DNA of 64,000 nt from Straminergon stramineum (GCA_963920665.1 OY987265.1:20403001-20467000); one strand, 5' to 3'. Counted from the first letter of the stretch, positions 1 to 12,768 are shown. Notes: a model not told the origin generated them from the letters alone. Numbers and translations: made by a program.

Positions 1-1098
1 TTCTCCGGAGATTAAATGTGCAGCAGTAGCAAATTTATGATTCTTTCCTCTCCTAGTGAGAGGATTCTAAGCATTACAGAGTGCAGTTTGGAGAAGTGAG
101 GGTCGTCTCAGGACGAGAGTACATTTCTTTTGTATCAAATGAACTAGAATAAAGAGTTAGATGGATTGAGATACAGAAGGGTGGATTTTAGCATACGGTT
201 TTTTATTGCTGTCCTGATAGCAGGCCCATGTAAACTATTTTTATCTCTTACTCTCCAGTCTGCTTGAAGAAAGGCTGTGGATTTGTATCTCGTGCTCTTT
301 CTATACCATTTCATCTCATTTAACAATAGAGGGAACTTTTCTCCACTATGGCTGGTATATTCTGTTAGGAATTGAGTTTGTAGAGGGTCTTGTCTTGCAA
401 CATTCTGACATTTTCGTGATGTCCTTTGTTTTCTTCTAACTTTTGACAAATCTTTGACACATGCAATCATGCATCCACCCGTTCTTCTCAGGTCTTGGAT
501 AAGTTTGTGACACTCTGATCAATGAAAGCTAAAGTAAGAGCATCCAGCGGCGTCCCTGTACGCAACGGCGTCAGACTCTACAGAGCATAATCATTTCAGG
601 CTGTAAATCTAAGTAGACAGTAGAGAGCTTAATTTTTTGACCTAAAATGATAAGATGTCTATAGTCCAGCTACATTTATGTTCTAAAATGAATTCTTGGC
701 CTAGAAGGGGACGCCATTGGGTACAGGGATGCCATTGGGTGCTCTTACCTTAGATGATTTCAGTGCTTCAATATCTGGATTTGTAACTTTTGTCTAAGGT
801 AGGAGGTTTATAAAATGCCCATTTAAGAGCTGAAATATAATTTGGGGAGTTTAAACTTGAAATATTTTTCAGGAAATTTTCCTTGGAAGACCAATAGCCT
901 TGTCATCTAATCCAAGTTGTTTCTTATTTTTCGGAGATTCATGGAATTAGTCATGAATTTTTGAAGTTGAAATGCTTCCACTTCCTCAAATGTACATTAG
1001 TTATACATTATTGGTTCAATAAGAGAAAAATGTTTAAATAGTATACATTTTAGGAGGTGGATGGTTTTAGAGATTGAGTGTTTTATGGACTTCCTACT
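1..1098. other. AT-rich intergenic sequence, no supported gene
   Basis: An open frame of 108 codons lies on the minus strand at 144-470. Its product is basic, has no domain I recognise and has no visible partner exon, so I do not call it a gene. The rest shows no coding signal, RNA gene or clear repeat structure. Confidence 0.5.
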
Positions 1099-1390
1099 TT
1101 AACCCTTAAATGTCAGGCTCGTGACTATGGACTAATCATCCTTTTTGGAACCAAGGGACATCATCTACTTTAAAAAAACAAAAGTACTCATTAGAGGTCA
1201 AACGCCGGCTTGGTGACTATGGACTAATCATCCCTTTTGTACCCATATGACATCATCTACTTCAAAAAAAAAGAAATATTCATTAGGGGTCAAACTCTTT
1301 TAGAAGATCTCTCCTTTATGGACAAGATTTCAGGGATGAATAGTTGCACTTTTGTCTTGAGCAAAAGAATTCTTTGTCATTCATCAAACA
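1099..1390 (+). repeat. Dispersed repeat family A, copy 1, with internal tandem duplication
   Basis: The copy begins with TTAACCCTTAAATG and ends near TTCTTTGTCATTCATC. A stretch of about 94 bp that starts with GTGACTATGGACTAATCATC occurs twice in tandem (from about 1117 and 1211). The second half (GGTCAAACTC, AGATCTCTCC, TTGCACTTTTGTCTTG) recurs at 6277-6505 in the same orientation and at 34315-34500 and 41380-41615 in the opposite one. There is no coding capacity. The TTAA-CCCT start suggests a TTAA-targeting element, but the superfamily is inferred. Confidence 0.6.
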
Positions 1391-2601
1391 AAAAATAGTT
1401 ATCATGTCATTTATGGATTTGGGTAGTTTGAAACTTGATAATATCTATTGATATTAGAGATAATAGGGTATTATCATTATCACTACCAATCAATTTGGGG
1501 GGAGGGAGAAGATATTTCTTTTTCAAAAGATATACAATTTTTTTCAAAGGAATATTTGGTGATAGCATCTCCTATTTTCAATGATTTTCTCAATTGCTAT
1601 AACCTCTAAAAACAATACCACTCTATCATGTAGGAAAAAATATTTTTTGGGATGAATATGTATATTTTCATCCATTTTTTTATATGTTTGATGTTGGTGG
1701 ATGTAAATAGCTTCCTTTGGAGATGCCCAAAAATGATGCAAGAAAAAACATTGCTATCAACCTCTACATTTCTTGTTACTTTAATTAAACACTTTGTTCT
1801 TACATTCCCTACGTATTATGAATTTTTTTTAATATTCTCTTCAAATCTAATTGACCAACATCATAGGACAAGTTGGTACCCCCCTTCTCCTTTTCTTTTG
1901 TCAAGTAGGCTTATGATGAAGTATTATCAATATTGCCTTCATTGAAAAGTCTACAATTGTATATGGGGGGCTACATGGTTGTAAAGTAGGAGGTCCATAA
2001 ACTGTCCCTTTAAGTCTACCTACATGCTTAATGACAAATTTTACAAGGAAGATGTCACTTATTTCTAGATAGGGGACACATTTAGAGTCCTAACAATTTA
2101 TAGACCTTCTACTTTACAATGCAAATTAGAGAAGGAAGACTGTATGATCTTCTCTAAAAAATGATATTTTCTAAAATTACATTCTAGAATATCATGCACA
2201 CTTGTACAACATTCAAATTAGGTTGTGGTCATTTTTGAGGGACCTAGGGGATTAGATACTCATTGTTATAAGAAGCATTTACAAATTGTGGTGTAGATGG
2301 TAGAAAACTCTACATCCCGAGGTAGAAACATTTATAAGCATCAATTCTTGTTCTCCAACATTTAAAAAATAGGCTCAAATGAACTCTTTTTGACTCAAAA
2401 TCAACACAAATTCTTAGATGCAACCAATGAGAGATGAGGAATTTTTGAAGTAACCAAGGAGAGTTGAGGCATTTTGTACTTTAAGGGTGTCCATTCAAGG
2501 TGAATATAGTACAAATTATTACGTATTACCCTATGTTCCCAACTTTGTAAAATTACAAAATGACTTGGATTGGGTTTCTCTTTAGTTTGGTAGTAATCTC
2601 A
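1391..2601. other. AT-rich intergenic sequence, nothing recognised
   Basis: No gene, RNA or strong repeat is seen. Short open frames on both strands at 1544-1945 overlap each other, are AT-driven and lack domain signatures. Confidence 0.5.
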
Positions 2602-2960
2602 TTAACCCCTAAATGCCCAAACTACATTTTTTTTGGCAACATAGTGATTTTGGGCAGCTCCCTATGAATGGAATTTTTATTTTTTTCTTTGAAATTTTCA
2701 CACAACATGTACCCAAGGAGTAGCTTTAAAGACCAACAATTTTCATAACATTTGACTATAAAGTTAAAAAGTTATTGCATAATATGTCCTTTTCATTGTT
2801 CATTGGGTAGCCCAGGTAGCAAGATTGCTATTTTGTGAGTTTGTGAATTTGTGAACCTATAAGCATACAACTTTTTAGAAATTCCATCTAGAATTTTTGG
2901 CTAAAATTTCCTATTTTTAATAAATTTTATTAATACCTATTGCCATGGACCTATTATTGT
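2602..2960 (+). repeat. Dispersed repeat family B, 5' part
   Basis: The copy begins TTAACCCCTAAATGCCC. It matches 44610-44800 over most of its length: both contain TTTTTTCTTTGAAATTTTCA, GGAGTAGCTTTAA and GTTAAAAAGTTATTG. The 3' part of the family is missing here. It is non-coding. Confidence 0.6.
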
Positions 2961-3088
2961 GGTCCCTTGAACAACCTTGATGTACCATTCATTGGACTTC
3001 ACTAAATTTTAAGAAGAAAAAAATTAATGATTAATTAGGATTCTTTTGAAATCAAATATGGTTGTTCCATTGAAAACTAGTTTTTTTA

Positions 3089-4785
3089 TGATCACTCCCC
3101 TCTTGTTGCTTTGTACCCCTCGGCACCAAGGGGAGACCCCCTATTGTGGAAAGATAAAATGCTTTTTCGATACTTCCCTGATAGATTCAGGGTAGATTCT
3201 ATCTCCCTATCAAAACTCATACTCAGTTTAGGAAATAGGAGTTATTCTTGTTTTAACCAAGAAATCATCTTTTTCATAGAGAGTATTGCAATGCTATGAC
3301 CTTGTCGTATTTAAGTCCAAATAGAACTAGTATTGCAAGAATCTGTGGAAGGCACTTTTCTCAATCCATAGTAATTTCATTATAATGAAATAGCTATAAG
3401 ATCAGACATATTGAAGCCTATTCGTTTCCTTATCAGAAGATAAGGAGCCCAAGCCAACAATAAAAATGGTATGAACAAACATCATTTTCACGAAGTAAAA
3501 GAGAAAGTGAAAGTCAAGTAACGAGTATAGGAAGCTTCACTACTTCTGTCGTATTATGTGCCCATTTGCCAATAAACAGGAAATCATGAGAGATTTTTGA
3601 AACTGCAATAGTGATTAATGATTTTGCTACTATTATCCTTGAGCAAAGATAAGTATAGGACAATGCAAATGGATATGGAAATCCAAACATAGCATATATT
3701 AACAACTCAGGTTCTTCACTTGTCAATAATGTGGTTTGGAGATTTTCTAAAAAAATCTTTCGGAGGTGGTAGCCCTCATCTGTACCCATGCAAACGAGCA
3801 AACAATTAGTATGCTAATCAACATGTACGAGGTGTCTTAAGGATACCACAACTTGTTATTGTTTGTTCACTAGAGAAAAAGTTTAGTCATGCTCACAAAA
3901 CAAACTAAATCGTAATAAGCAAAAACACTTTTTGAGACTCATACACTACATGTTGGCCACTATTTTGAGAACCCAGCACCATCTTAGAAAACACAACGCT
4001 GATCTAAACTTGAACACAAACTAGTATAATTCAATCCCAAATTGGCTCATCAGTTAAAACTCTAGTAGCTGCTCGAAACACCATAAGCTGTAAACAAAAC
4101 AGCCTTGGGATGGCTCAGTTGGTGTAAACACCACTTTACTGTACCTGGTGCATTCACATAGTGGGCAACCAACCAAAAAATCTTCTTTACTTTGCAAAAT
4201 TAAGGCACAAGCCCCCAAAACGCCGTCAAATTAATTTTCAATTGGTGTCATATCCGATGCTGTTACCAAGTGGTTAAACTACGTATGTTGTATGAATAAG
4301 AGGGATGAACAAGATATTATTAGTTGTGTCAATATTTGTTTTTTGTTTTTTTTGAAATACATGAACAATTTCCATTGATAAGGGGAAACAGAACACAAAA
4401 ATTGTGTCAATATTTGAACAATATGTTTAAAGTACTGATGTGTAAGGCATTATTATAGCCAAATTCCCAAAAGATGAGCTTCTTATGGAATTTATTTTAC
4501 GAATAACAAGAAAGACATAGAATACTTTTTGGAAGTGTCTATGTGATCTATTATTTTGTAAGTTAAACAGTAGATTATGTGAAAAAACCTTGGAGTAATA
4601 CCTGGAATTCAAATCTAAAAAGGAAAAAAAGAAAAAAAGAAAAAAAAGAAAAAAAAGAAAAAAAAGAAAAAAAAGAAAAAAAAGAATTTATTTATTTATT
4701 TTTATTTAAAAAAAAAACATTTCCGTGTGTGTGTGTGGCTCCCCTCGGCACCGAGAGGTACCAAGTAGCAAGAGGGGAGTGATCA
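3089..4785. mobile_element. Candidate transposon with ~50 bp inverted termini
   Basis: The left end (3089-3138) begins TGATCACTCCCCTCTTG. The right end (4736-4785) is its imperfect reverse complement over about 50 bp, and each end can fold on itself around CCCCTCGGCACC. I could not find a convincing target-site duplication. Inside lie a 95-codon frame on the minus strand (3514-3801) with no recognised domain, a tRNA-like box A (TGGCTCAGTTGG, near 4100) without a good box B, and a purine microsatellite. It is probably a non-autonomous DNA element; the superfamily is unknown. Confidence 0.45.
4616..4684. repeat. Purine microsatellite (GAAAAAA)n followed by TTTA repeats
   Basis: Runs of AAAAAAG repeat about nine times, followed by ATTTATTTATTT. 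The lysine-rich open frame across it is an artefact of the repeat. Confidence 0.9.
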
Positions 4786-4807
4786 ATCAAACAACAATTT
4801 GATCAAG

Positions 4808-5260
4808 ACAAAAAAGTTCGATCCCCGAGAGGTCCCACAAGAAGACAATGATCAACTAATCAACATTTAGGTGTAACTAAGTTCATTCTTGACACAAATA
4901 ATCCCTATCAACCAAATATTTTCTTAAAATCTTAACAATTTTAACAATATTTTTCTAAAATGTTAGCAAGTCTAATTATTGACATATTAAGACATAAGTG
5001 AAGGTACTTCCCCCATCGACCCCGAGAAGATCCATGCTATTATAACATAGTGATCAACAAAAATGAAACTTAGTGTGGTTAAGTTCTTTCGACACATGTA
5101 ATGAAATCTTATCAACAATTTTTTTTCTAAAATCTAAACAAATTCAATAATAGCACATCAAGAAAAAATTATTGGTGTATTTCCATTGACCTTGGGAGGG
5201 TCTATGTTCTTATAGGACAACGATCAACCAATATTCTACACAAACTTCTTTCCATCTCCA
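4808..5260. repeat. Degenerate tandem repeat, ~170-190 bp unit, three copies
   Basis: Units start near 4818, 5010 and 5180. Each opens with a CGA-CC-GAG-type block (TCGATCCCCGAGAGGTC, TCGACCCCGAGAAGATC, TTGACCTTGGGAGGGTC), then a TGATCAAC block, and then CTTAACAATTTT-like AT-rich sequence. The copies are strongly diverged. The opening block of the first unit resembles a Pol III box B, so a SINE origin is possible but unproven. Confidence 0.55.
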
Positions 5261-5498
5261 TTCATCTTTCACATCAATTGGATTCTTCATCTTCATAATG
5301 TATACATCTAAATAAGATTCAAAATTAGATTTTCATCTAAATTCTATAAACCCACGGTAATAGGTCCACGGTAATAGAACTATGGTAGTAGGTACTAAAA
5401 TTTCCAAAAAATAATAAATTTTGATCCAAAGTTTCAGATGAAATCTATTTTTTGAAATATTAGCAAGTTTCTATTGCTTTTTCAAATTTCTGAGCTCA

Positions 5499-5540
5499 AT
5501 GCTCATAGGCTCATGCTCATAGGCTCATGCTCATAGGCTC
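5499..5540. repeat. 14-bp minisatellite, three perfect units
   Basis: ATGCTCATAGGCTC is repeated three times without change. Confidence 0.95.
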
Positions 5541-5589
5541 ACAAAATAGCACCGCTAGCCCAAGTAGCTCAAAAAAATTCTTCAAAAAT

Positions 5590-6262
5590 CACTTTTTAAA
5601 AAAAAAAATTGAAATTGATTTTCTAGATTTATATAGACATAGAAAGCTTTGAATCATTCCATTTTGATTAATGAGATGAAAGTTGTGAGGAGTTTTAGTT
5701 TGTGGGTAGGGTGGAATCTCAACTCTAAAATAAACTTTGAAGTCCTTTATTTAACTCAATTTTCAATATTTTTTGAAAAATATAAAAACAATGAGTGTAG
5801 ATTGTTTATTACAATATTATTAACATTGGGATTGGCATTTTAAAAATTTCATTAACAAATTTTGAATCATTCTCTACTTCTTTCTACTCACTATTTTTTT
5901 CTTATATGTTGTACAATTCCAAATGATTTGAATTTTTTCAAGTATATATCCAACTTGCCTTGAATAATGAATCCAAAGAAGCACCACCATTTCGGACATT
6001 TTTTCATACAAATGTGACCTTGTAAAGTGCAGCTCCATGTTCTTTTGTAGGGCCAGACAAGGGATTTTTGTCCATTCAAACACTAACATCTTGCAATCAA
6101 CAAGGCAGAAATTTATGAAATTTCTTCCACATCTTCTCAAACAAGCGTACTACAAGATCTTACAATTACAAGTGTCCAAAAATGCTTATTTTTCTAAAAT
6201 TTGGTACTTGCATTAAAAATGGCAGTTTTGGAGTGTTTTTGGTGAAAACATAGTCAATTATG
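5590..6262 (+). repeat. Dispersed repeat family B, 3' part
   Basis: It matches 44840-45440 in the same orientation and 50738-51200 in reverse. Shared blocks include TGAAGTCCTTTATTTAA, GTTGTACAATTCCAAATGA and TTGAATTTTTTCAA. It ends with TTTTTGGTGAAAACATAGTCAA, which is the reverse complement of the start of the copy at 50738. It is non-coding; the short frames in it are AT-rich chance frames. Confidence 0.65.
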
Positions 6263-6276
6263 TTATTTTGGTCACT

Positions 6277-6505
6277 TAACCTTCTAGATAGTAGGTTAGT
6301 TCACCGTGAAAATCACCTTTTTTGATATTGTGTGAACCATTTGCTTGAAAATATCAAAGAGCACTCATTGGAGGGCAAACTCCTGTGCAAGACCTCCCCT
6401 TTTCACACAAAATTCCAAAGTTGTCCTTTCATAGAAAGATTCTTTGTCATCCTTCAAACACTTTCACTTAACTTAACGTAGACTGCTGCGTCCTTACAGG
6501 GTTAA
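6277..6505 (+). repeat. Dispersed repeat family A, copy 2
   Basis: It contains AGCACTCATTGGAGGGCAAAC, AAGACCTCCCCTTTTCA and AGATTCTTTGTCATCC, shared with the copies at 1099 and, reversed, 34315 and 41380. A CTTACAGGGTTAA sequence ends the block, which mirrors the TTAACCC start of copy 1. Confidence 0.55.
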
Positions 6506-8377
6506 ACCTGGAAACTTTCTTCTTGGATTTCAAAATGCACCCGAGTTGAATTTAGGAGATGGGTATTTTCGGAATCCGGAATGTACGAAGCAATTGGAAT
6601 GGATCCAACTCAGGGCAAGTTTCATGCTTCAGTGAGTGCATGAGAAGTGAAGTGAAGTTGTGCCAATTGTTTCCATCCAAATCATTATTATCTCAAAAGT
6701 ATTTCCTCATGGCCGAAGCTGTTTGTGGGCAGCTTCTGTAAGCTCTACTTTAGAACACACCAAAACAAGTTCTTTGCAGTTTCTCATTTTGTCTGAAGCT
6801 GACTGAGAAAATTTTCATAGATATTATAACTTAAGTTAGCCCATGTGAAAGAGATTGCAAAGCCACCTTCGTTGCTCCTCGTCTTCTCCATGACAGACAA
6901 ATCACAGTGCGGTAACCTACTTAAATCCATTTTCTGTCTGGAAAGACAAATTAGCACTCTCATAGTCTCATTTGTCCAAATTTAGACATGTGGAAGTTGC
7001 ATAATCGGATGTGTACATAAGAAGTTTCCAACATGATAAGGTATGCGCACCTACATTTAACCCCAATTACAACTAAGCGTAGGTACTATGATTAAACATA
7101 AAGTATTTTTATTAGGCCTTCTTGGCAACTAAAAGAGGAATCCAATGCACTTTAGCATGTGTTATTTCAACATTGTTTGAATAAGTTAAGAATTTAAAAA
7201 AATAAAATGTCTTTAGATGTACTAAAACCCAACACTACACTGAATAGGGGTATTATGAGGACCCATACTAATGAATCGACATTCCACACTAAAGAAATAT
7301 CTACCTTTATTGTACATCAGTAGTTATTGGAGTGTCCAGGTGATGTACATCATGTTTCAAACATCTACAATTTTCTAGAATTAGTCCCTTTAATTTTTTG
7401 GTCCCCTTAATACCCCTGTTCAATGTAGATGACTAGACTCTCATAGATTTTCATTTTCAGATTGTGTACATTTTATCCAATTGATATTTAGAAAAAAGTG
7501 ACCTTTTTTGGTCAAAATGTAGGTGTCGCTTTTTGGGCAGTGTTAATTGTGGGTGTAGTCTACCTTAGTCCTTCTAACTTATTTGCTTTTGTTTTTGTCC
7601 AACGTGAGAGGCTTTAAGGATATGAATGTCATCAGAGAGGGTTGACAGTAAGTTATTACACTTGCCAAGAATCCAAGACTGCTCAAGGAATCAGTGAAAT
7701 TTATACCTAAATGTGATTAAGTTACATAATTTCTATCGATGTGCGAGTAGCTAGGTACTTATCCAGCTACATTGATGTTGTCAGCAGTGCAGGATTTTTT
7801 GAAGAAGATCAAATTGGGTGCGTTTCCTTTACTACCTCGAAAGTCAGCAGATTATTGCGTTGAATGAAGAAGTTTCACTCGCGGGCGCATACTGTCTTGA
7901 TATTACATTGATGAATCACGTCATGGTGAGCGCACAGCAGTCGCTTTGACAGGAAAGCAGTCTTGGGTGTGCTCACTATACAGTGCTGTACTGAACAGTT
8001 CCATGGAAAATTTCGTGGGGAGGAAGTCACGTCTGCAACTCGAAAGGTGAGAAAATTTGGGGATAGGTGATTCAGCGGGGATTTCGATTTCTTCTCATTG
8101 TAGCTTAGAATTTTCTTTCCGTCTCTCTCAATAGTGGGTCACTTGCACTCCCAGTGTTTGATTGATTGGGAATAGGTGAAGTCGCCTACCTGAACCCACC
8201 GTATCTGAAGTCAGTGTTCAAGATTGAAGGCTTACTTTGTATTTCATTCTGAAGATTTTCAGCACTTGACTGTTTCGATTCTGACATTTCTACTATAGAA
8301 TGTAATTTATTCTGAAGGCAGATTTGAAGGGGAAAATCGCGTTTGACGACTGTCCGAAGTGGCTATCATAGGTAGAT
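6506..8377. other. Upstream region of the monooxygenase gene, no other gene seen
   Basis: The first half is AT-rich with no recognised content. From about 7,800 the sequence becomes richer in GC, as expected close to a gene. A 60-codon frame at 6559-6741 has no recognised domain. Confidence 0.5.
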
Positions 8378-8387
8378 ACATATATAG
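8378..8387 (+). promoter_or_regulatory. Probable TATA box of the monooxygenase gene
   Basis: ACATATATAG lies about 115-120 bases upstream of the first in-frame ATG. That would give a 5' leader of roughly 85-90 bases. Position and sequence are suggestive only. Confidence 0.4.
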
Positions 8388-8500
8388 TTCCTTCAAACTT
8401 GGTAAATTGTTTCGTCCGTGAATCTATCGTTTGAAATGGCTGAACTCATGTGAAACGATGTGATGTACTCGAATCTTGGAGTGGTCCTAAACCCTAATTT

Positions 8501-11500
8501 ATGTATTTGTCGACGTCTCTAGAGAGGAGTGGGAGCATGGATAGTTTTGGCGATCGGCTGCAGGGTACCCCACAACGCATTGAGGAGAAGATTGTGATTG
8601 TGGGTGGTGGCATTGGAGGCCTTGCCTGTGCTCTCGCTCTTCACAGGTACAAGATTACTTCAGAACTGAATTTGCTTTCAAAACATATATTGTAGAGAAT
8701 CCTTTTCAATTGGGCAACCTCTGAATTGGCATGGAAAGGAACCATTGACACCTTGTTTTGCAATATTAAGCTGAATGTGTATAAAGGAGAGCTCCTCAAG
8801 CCAGTAAGCCATCTTGAGAATATGCCTGGGTGAATACAATGAAAAAATTATGTTCTGAGAATTTCAGACCTAATTGAGATTGCGTGTGGGTACATATCAG
8901 AGTTGGGCTGAAGGCTGTGGTACTAGAGCAATCAGACACCCTAAGAGCGCTTGGCACTTCTATCACTCTCTGGACGAACGCATTCCGCGTTCTCGATGTG
9001 CTTGGGATTGGTGAGCAGTTTCGGAACATGTACTGCAACATACTCGAGTATGTCCTCTGTTGCTACCCTTTCGAAATTGAGTGCAAATTTCTAAGTGTAC
9101 AACCATGTTAGGCTGTAAAATTTCATGAAGGAAAATAAGAGACGTCGGAAGACTTCTTAAAGAATCTAACAGGGTTTTCGGTAAAATTAGACTTTCAAGA
9201 GATTTTTTTGCATCACAAAGAAATTCTTCTCCGTGATTTATGGGGAGGTCTCTCCATGATCACAGTGGTCACGTATGAGGCCTCTGTATGATCACTGTGA
9301 CCGGAGGGAGACTTCCCCATGAATCATGAAGAAGATTCTGAAACAGACTAATTTGATTGAAAACCTCGTAAGTATTCACTAATTCGCATTTGAATCTGTT
9401 CTTCACGATTGCACTTGCAGGTATGTGATATTCAACCAAAGAGGGAATCGCATAGCAAGTTTGGTGCTGGCTGATTGTAAAGGAGGGTAAGAATGATTCT
9501 GACCTATTCTCAGATTTTCTGAGCTTCGACTTCATTGGATTGTCTGTGCGTTGTTTTCACCATAGATTCAGCTTAAAATCAGCCACTGGATTAAGACACA
9601 ATACCGGTAGATTGGGCATTCGTTGATGGAATCATCTAATTCGTTGGAGAATCATGTCTTGAAACAGACCGCATGAGATGCGTGCCGTGGAACGAAAATT
9701 TCTTTTGGAAGCTCTAGCTGGCCAGTTACCTGAAGGAACCATTCGATTCAATTCCCGAGTGACGAGTATCAAGAATTCTGAAAGCACCACTGGTGTCACG
9801 GAGATCCAGCTTCAGGATGGCTCCATATATTCTGCTAAGGTTAGTTGAGCTAGTTTTCATAATTCCGAACTAGGAAAATTTGGTATCTGGAGCATTTTAA
9901 AGTTATAAATCATAAGTTATAAGTTACCTTCGTTTTATAGCATCTGCCTTCTTGAGCAGATAAGTAGTTACCTGATACTCGACTCCTACTAAGGTACTAC
10001 TTTTGCAAAGTAGCACGTAGTTTCCCTGTTTGCACTTTTGTTCACTCAGTGTCCACTGCCATATGAATGTGCCCTTCAAACACAAATTTATTCCAGCTGA
10101 ATGTTGGAATTTGCACTCGATAACCAGGATATCATATAAGATGATTTTGTCATTGCACCAATATAGCATTTACATGTTTGCGTTTCTGCTTCCTATTGAC
10201 AGTTGTGTGGATTGTGTACTTACTAGTTTATGACGGTGCCGTGGATGCAGGTTGTGCTCGGATTTGATGGTCAAAACTCTATCATAGCATCGTGGATGGG
10301 GCTTGAGAAGGCACTACCGGTTGGGCAAGTGGGAATCCGTGGCATGGCAGTTTTTCCGGACGGCCACAAGTTTGGAGAGAAAACTTGTTACTTCGTAGGA
10401 AAAGGAATCCGCACAGCGATCGTTCCTTCCAGCGCCACCAAAGTCTACTGGTTTGTTATCTGGAACGATTGTTCAGAAGGTAAGAGTAGTGGCATTTAAC
10501 CCTCATTGAGCTTTATTTTTTTTTAGCATTTTTTATTTTGTCATGTGGATACTTACCAGTTTATTATTTTTTGACCAACGCATGCAATGTTCTTCAATGA
10601 CCATCCATTTGGAGAACCTTCGTTTCGAGCTTGTGGGAATAGAAAGAAAATCGTTTTACCTAGAATTCAACAATACGCTCAAACTTGAGCGTTCTAGACC
10701 TCTAGTTTGAGCGTATTGTTAAATCTTCTAAGGATTTAGACGTCTTCTATTAGTGCAAATAAGATTTTTAGTATGCAGTGAGTTTCCATTCTTAATCTCA
10801 TTAGAAAACAGATACATTAGTATCTTCATCATCATTTGTCCACTATCTGAGTCTATGCGTTGTTCTTGAAGCGGCTCATCCGTCACCCTTCAGTGCAGAT
10901 TAAGGCTTATTTAGTTGTAACCACTTTAGAATTATTAACCACATTCTTGCTATTCGCAAAGATTGGAATACATGAGCACCTTTTCTTCAGACGAGGAAGA
11001 TGCAAGAGTGTCAACAGATGTTTTGCCTGTGATGAAAAATTTGACCCCAGCTAATTACTTTGGCAATATCATCAATCCAATAGGTTATTTTCAAACCGTG
11101 ACTCCTCTGGTCCTCTTCCACTTGCACTCATCCTGAGTTCAGAATCGGGGATATGTACCAATCATTCTCCACATTGCGTTTCTTTTTAGGTTTTCGGGAG
11201 ACCACCCCGGAGCAGCTGAAGGAGGAGTCTTTGGAGCGTGTCCGGGTTTTCCAATCTTCCGACATCCCATTGTGCATCCACAACACACCTCTGGGGAATT
11301 TCACCAAAAACTCCATCCGCCATCGGTTGAACACCGCCCCTCCTTCTTCTCAAGTGTCTGGCGGTGTCCCTCTCGCAGGCGATGCGTCCCACCCTACCAC
11401 TCCGAACATGGGCCAAGGTGGATGCATGGCTCTGGAAGATGCCATCTTGCTCACCCAGAAACTCTACCCTGTCCTAACGGAAGCTCCAGGAGCGGAACGG

Positions 11501-11752
11501 GCTCAATTGGGGTTACCAGAACATGAGAGAATACACAAGGCGCTGTTGGAGTTTCAGCAAGAGCGACACGACAGAACGTACTCACTTTCGGTTCGATCTT
11601 ACAAAGCAGGCAGCGTTTTGCAGTCTGGATGGTGGCTGATGTGCCTGTACAGGGATTGGTGGCTGCTTCCGAAGAGCTTGAACACGGAGACCTTTCTGGA
11701 TCACACCTTGTTCGATGTGGGGCAATTGCCGGGTGCTGCTGCAGCATCATGA
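8501..11752 (+). CDS. FAD-dependent monooxygenase (MO1/CTF2-like, zeaxanthin epoxidase-related family)
   Basis: Six exons join in frame: 8501-8646, 8901-9047, 9421-9486, 9668-9839, 10251-10479 and 11190-11752. All introns are GT-AG, and the sum of 1,323 nt gives 440 residues, the usual size for the family. The Rossmann motif VGGGIGGLACALALHR starts at residue 34. The DG-type motif is GFDGQNSIIASWMGL in exon 5, and the GD motif AGDASHPTTPNMGQGG spans about residues 316-331. These are the three flavin-contact motifs of class A flavoprotein hydroxylases. The family uses FAD, NAD(P)H and O2 to hydroxylate or epoxidise small molecules; the substrate here cannot be told. No transit peptide or membrane segment is evident. 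A second in-frame ATG at 8537 would give 428 residues and fits family N-termini equally well. No inactivating lesion is seen. Confidence 0.9.
9226..9335. repeat. Foldback element inside monooxygenase intron 2
   Basis: The two halves are imperfect reverse complements. The left half reads through TTTATGGGGAGGTCTC and ATCACAGTGGTCAC, and the right half through GTGACCGG and GAGACTTCCCCATGAATC. It resembles a small foldback MITE. It leaves the splice sites at 9048 and 9420 untouched. Confidence 0.6.
10669..10720. repeat. Perfect 17-bp hairpin in monooxygenase intron 5
   Basis: AACAATACGCTCAAACT (10669-10685) is mirrored exactly at 10704-10720 with an 18-base loop. It may be the core of a small MITE. 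No link to splicing is visible. Confidence 0.8.
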
Positions 11753-12768
11753 TCGGCTATGAAACGAGTCACTGCTGTTTGCTAGCTCGGATCTGCAACG
11801 TACATCGATGCAATCAGCTCAGAGCTGAGCTGAGGCATACTGTATATTCTTTCAGTAAGAAATTGAAATTTTCAATGTACTGTATTGTTAAGTTGTAAGA
11901 ATGTGCATGGCATGTTACTGTTACCGAGATGACATTGCATCATTTTCCTGCGCTTATGTAAGAAAGTATATGGAGAAATTCTGATTTTCTGTTTTAAGGG
12001 TGCATGAGTGTTGATGGAATTGGCAGATCAGATTGGGAAATATTTGGATGTTGGAAAGAACAGGTTTGAAGCCCGGATGGCTGAATTGGTTCGGTAAGGA
12101 TCTACTTAACCAACCTAGCGACCTGTGGGTTGAGGTATTGTATTAAGGAGTAGTTGTGAATTACGATCCCTGCAAATTGGAACTGTTTCAATCAGCTCAA
12201 ATTTCTCTAAGAAGTCATAGAGTCGATCTTCACGAGGAGGCAGAAAGGGTAGCACTTGTAATGTAGGTCCTCACGAGCAAGTTAGTGGAACTATCCTAAG
12301 GACTCTTTATTCGCGTGAGCCTCTGCAATTATTCACTCTTCTTTCACTCAGGAGATTGCAAAGGGGAAATGCAGGGAGAAGAGAACATGGAAATGTAGAA
12401 CTAATAATATTGGAGATTGTGTTTCTGTTCTCATTGTGTCTTGTTGTAGACTTCAGTATCTGTGCTTTGAAGATCCTGATATGAGATTGGATTTAGACCC
12501 CTCTTTTTGTGTTTGTTAGAGTTATCCTCCACCTTGTGTTTTAACTTTGAAGTCATCTCAAGTTTTAACCTTGGAAGGACGTTGAGGTCAAAAAGTGGCC
12601 AATGGATGACTTTCAAGATTATTGCAAAAATAGAGAAAGCACCTATCGATCAAAAAATCTTATCATTTTTGGCAAAGTGCTTTGGTGATAGGTCTTGTTT
12701 TGTGGGGGTTAACTCCCTCTAATTACAATTGCAACCATACTAGTATTCAATATAGATGCAGTTTGGAA
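11753..12768. other. 3' flank of the monooxygenase gene, no further gene
   Basis: The 3' UTR presumably runs into this stretch. No canonical AATAAA sits close after the stop codon; TTGTAA-like signals near 11,893 are possible. No domain or RNA gene is seen. Confidence 0.45.

Noticed and set aside
144..470. 108-codon frame on the minus strand as a gene
   Set aside because: No domain, no family resemblance and no neighbouring exon; the basic composition is compatible with chance.
4090..4150. tRNA gene (TGGCTCAGTTGGT resembles box A)
   Set aside because: No proper box B or acceptor and anticodon stems follow; at most a decayed SINE head.
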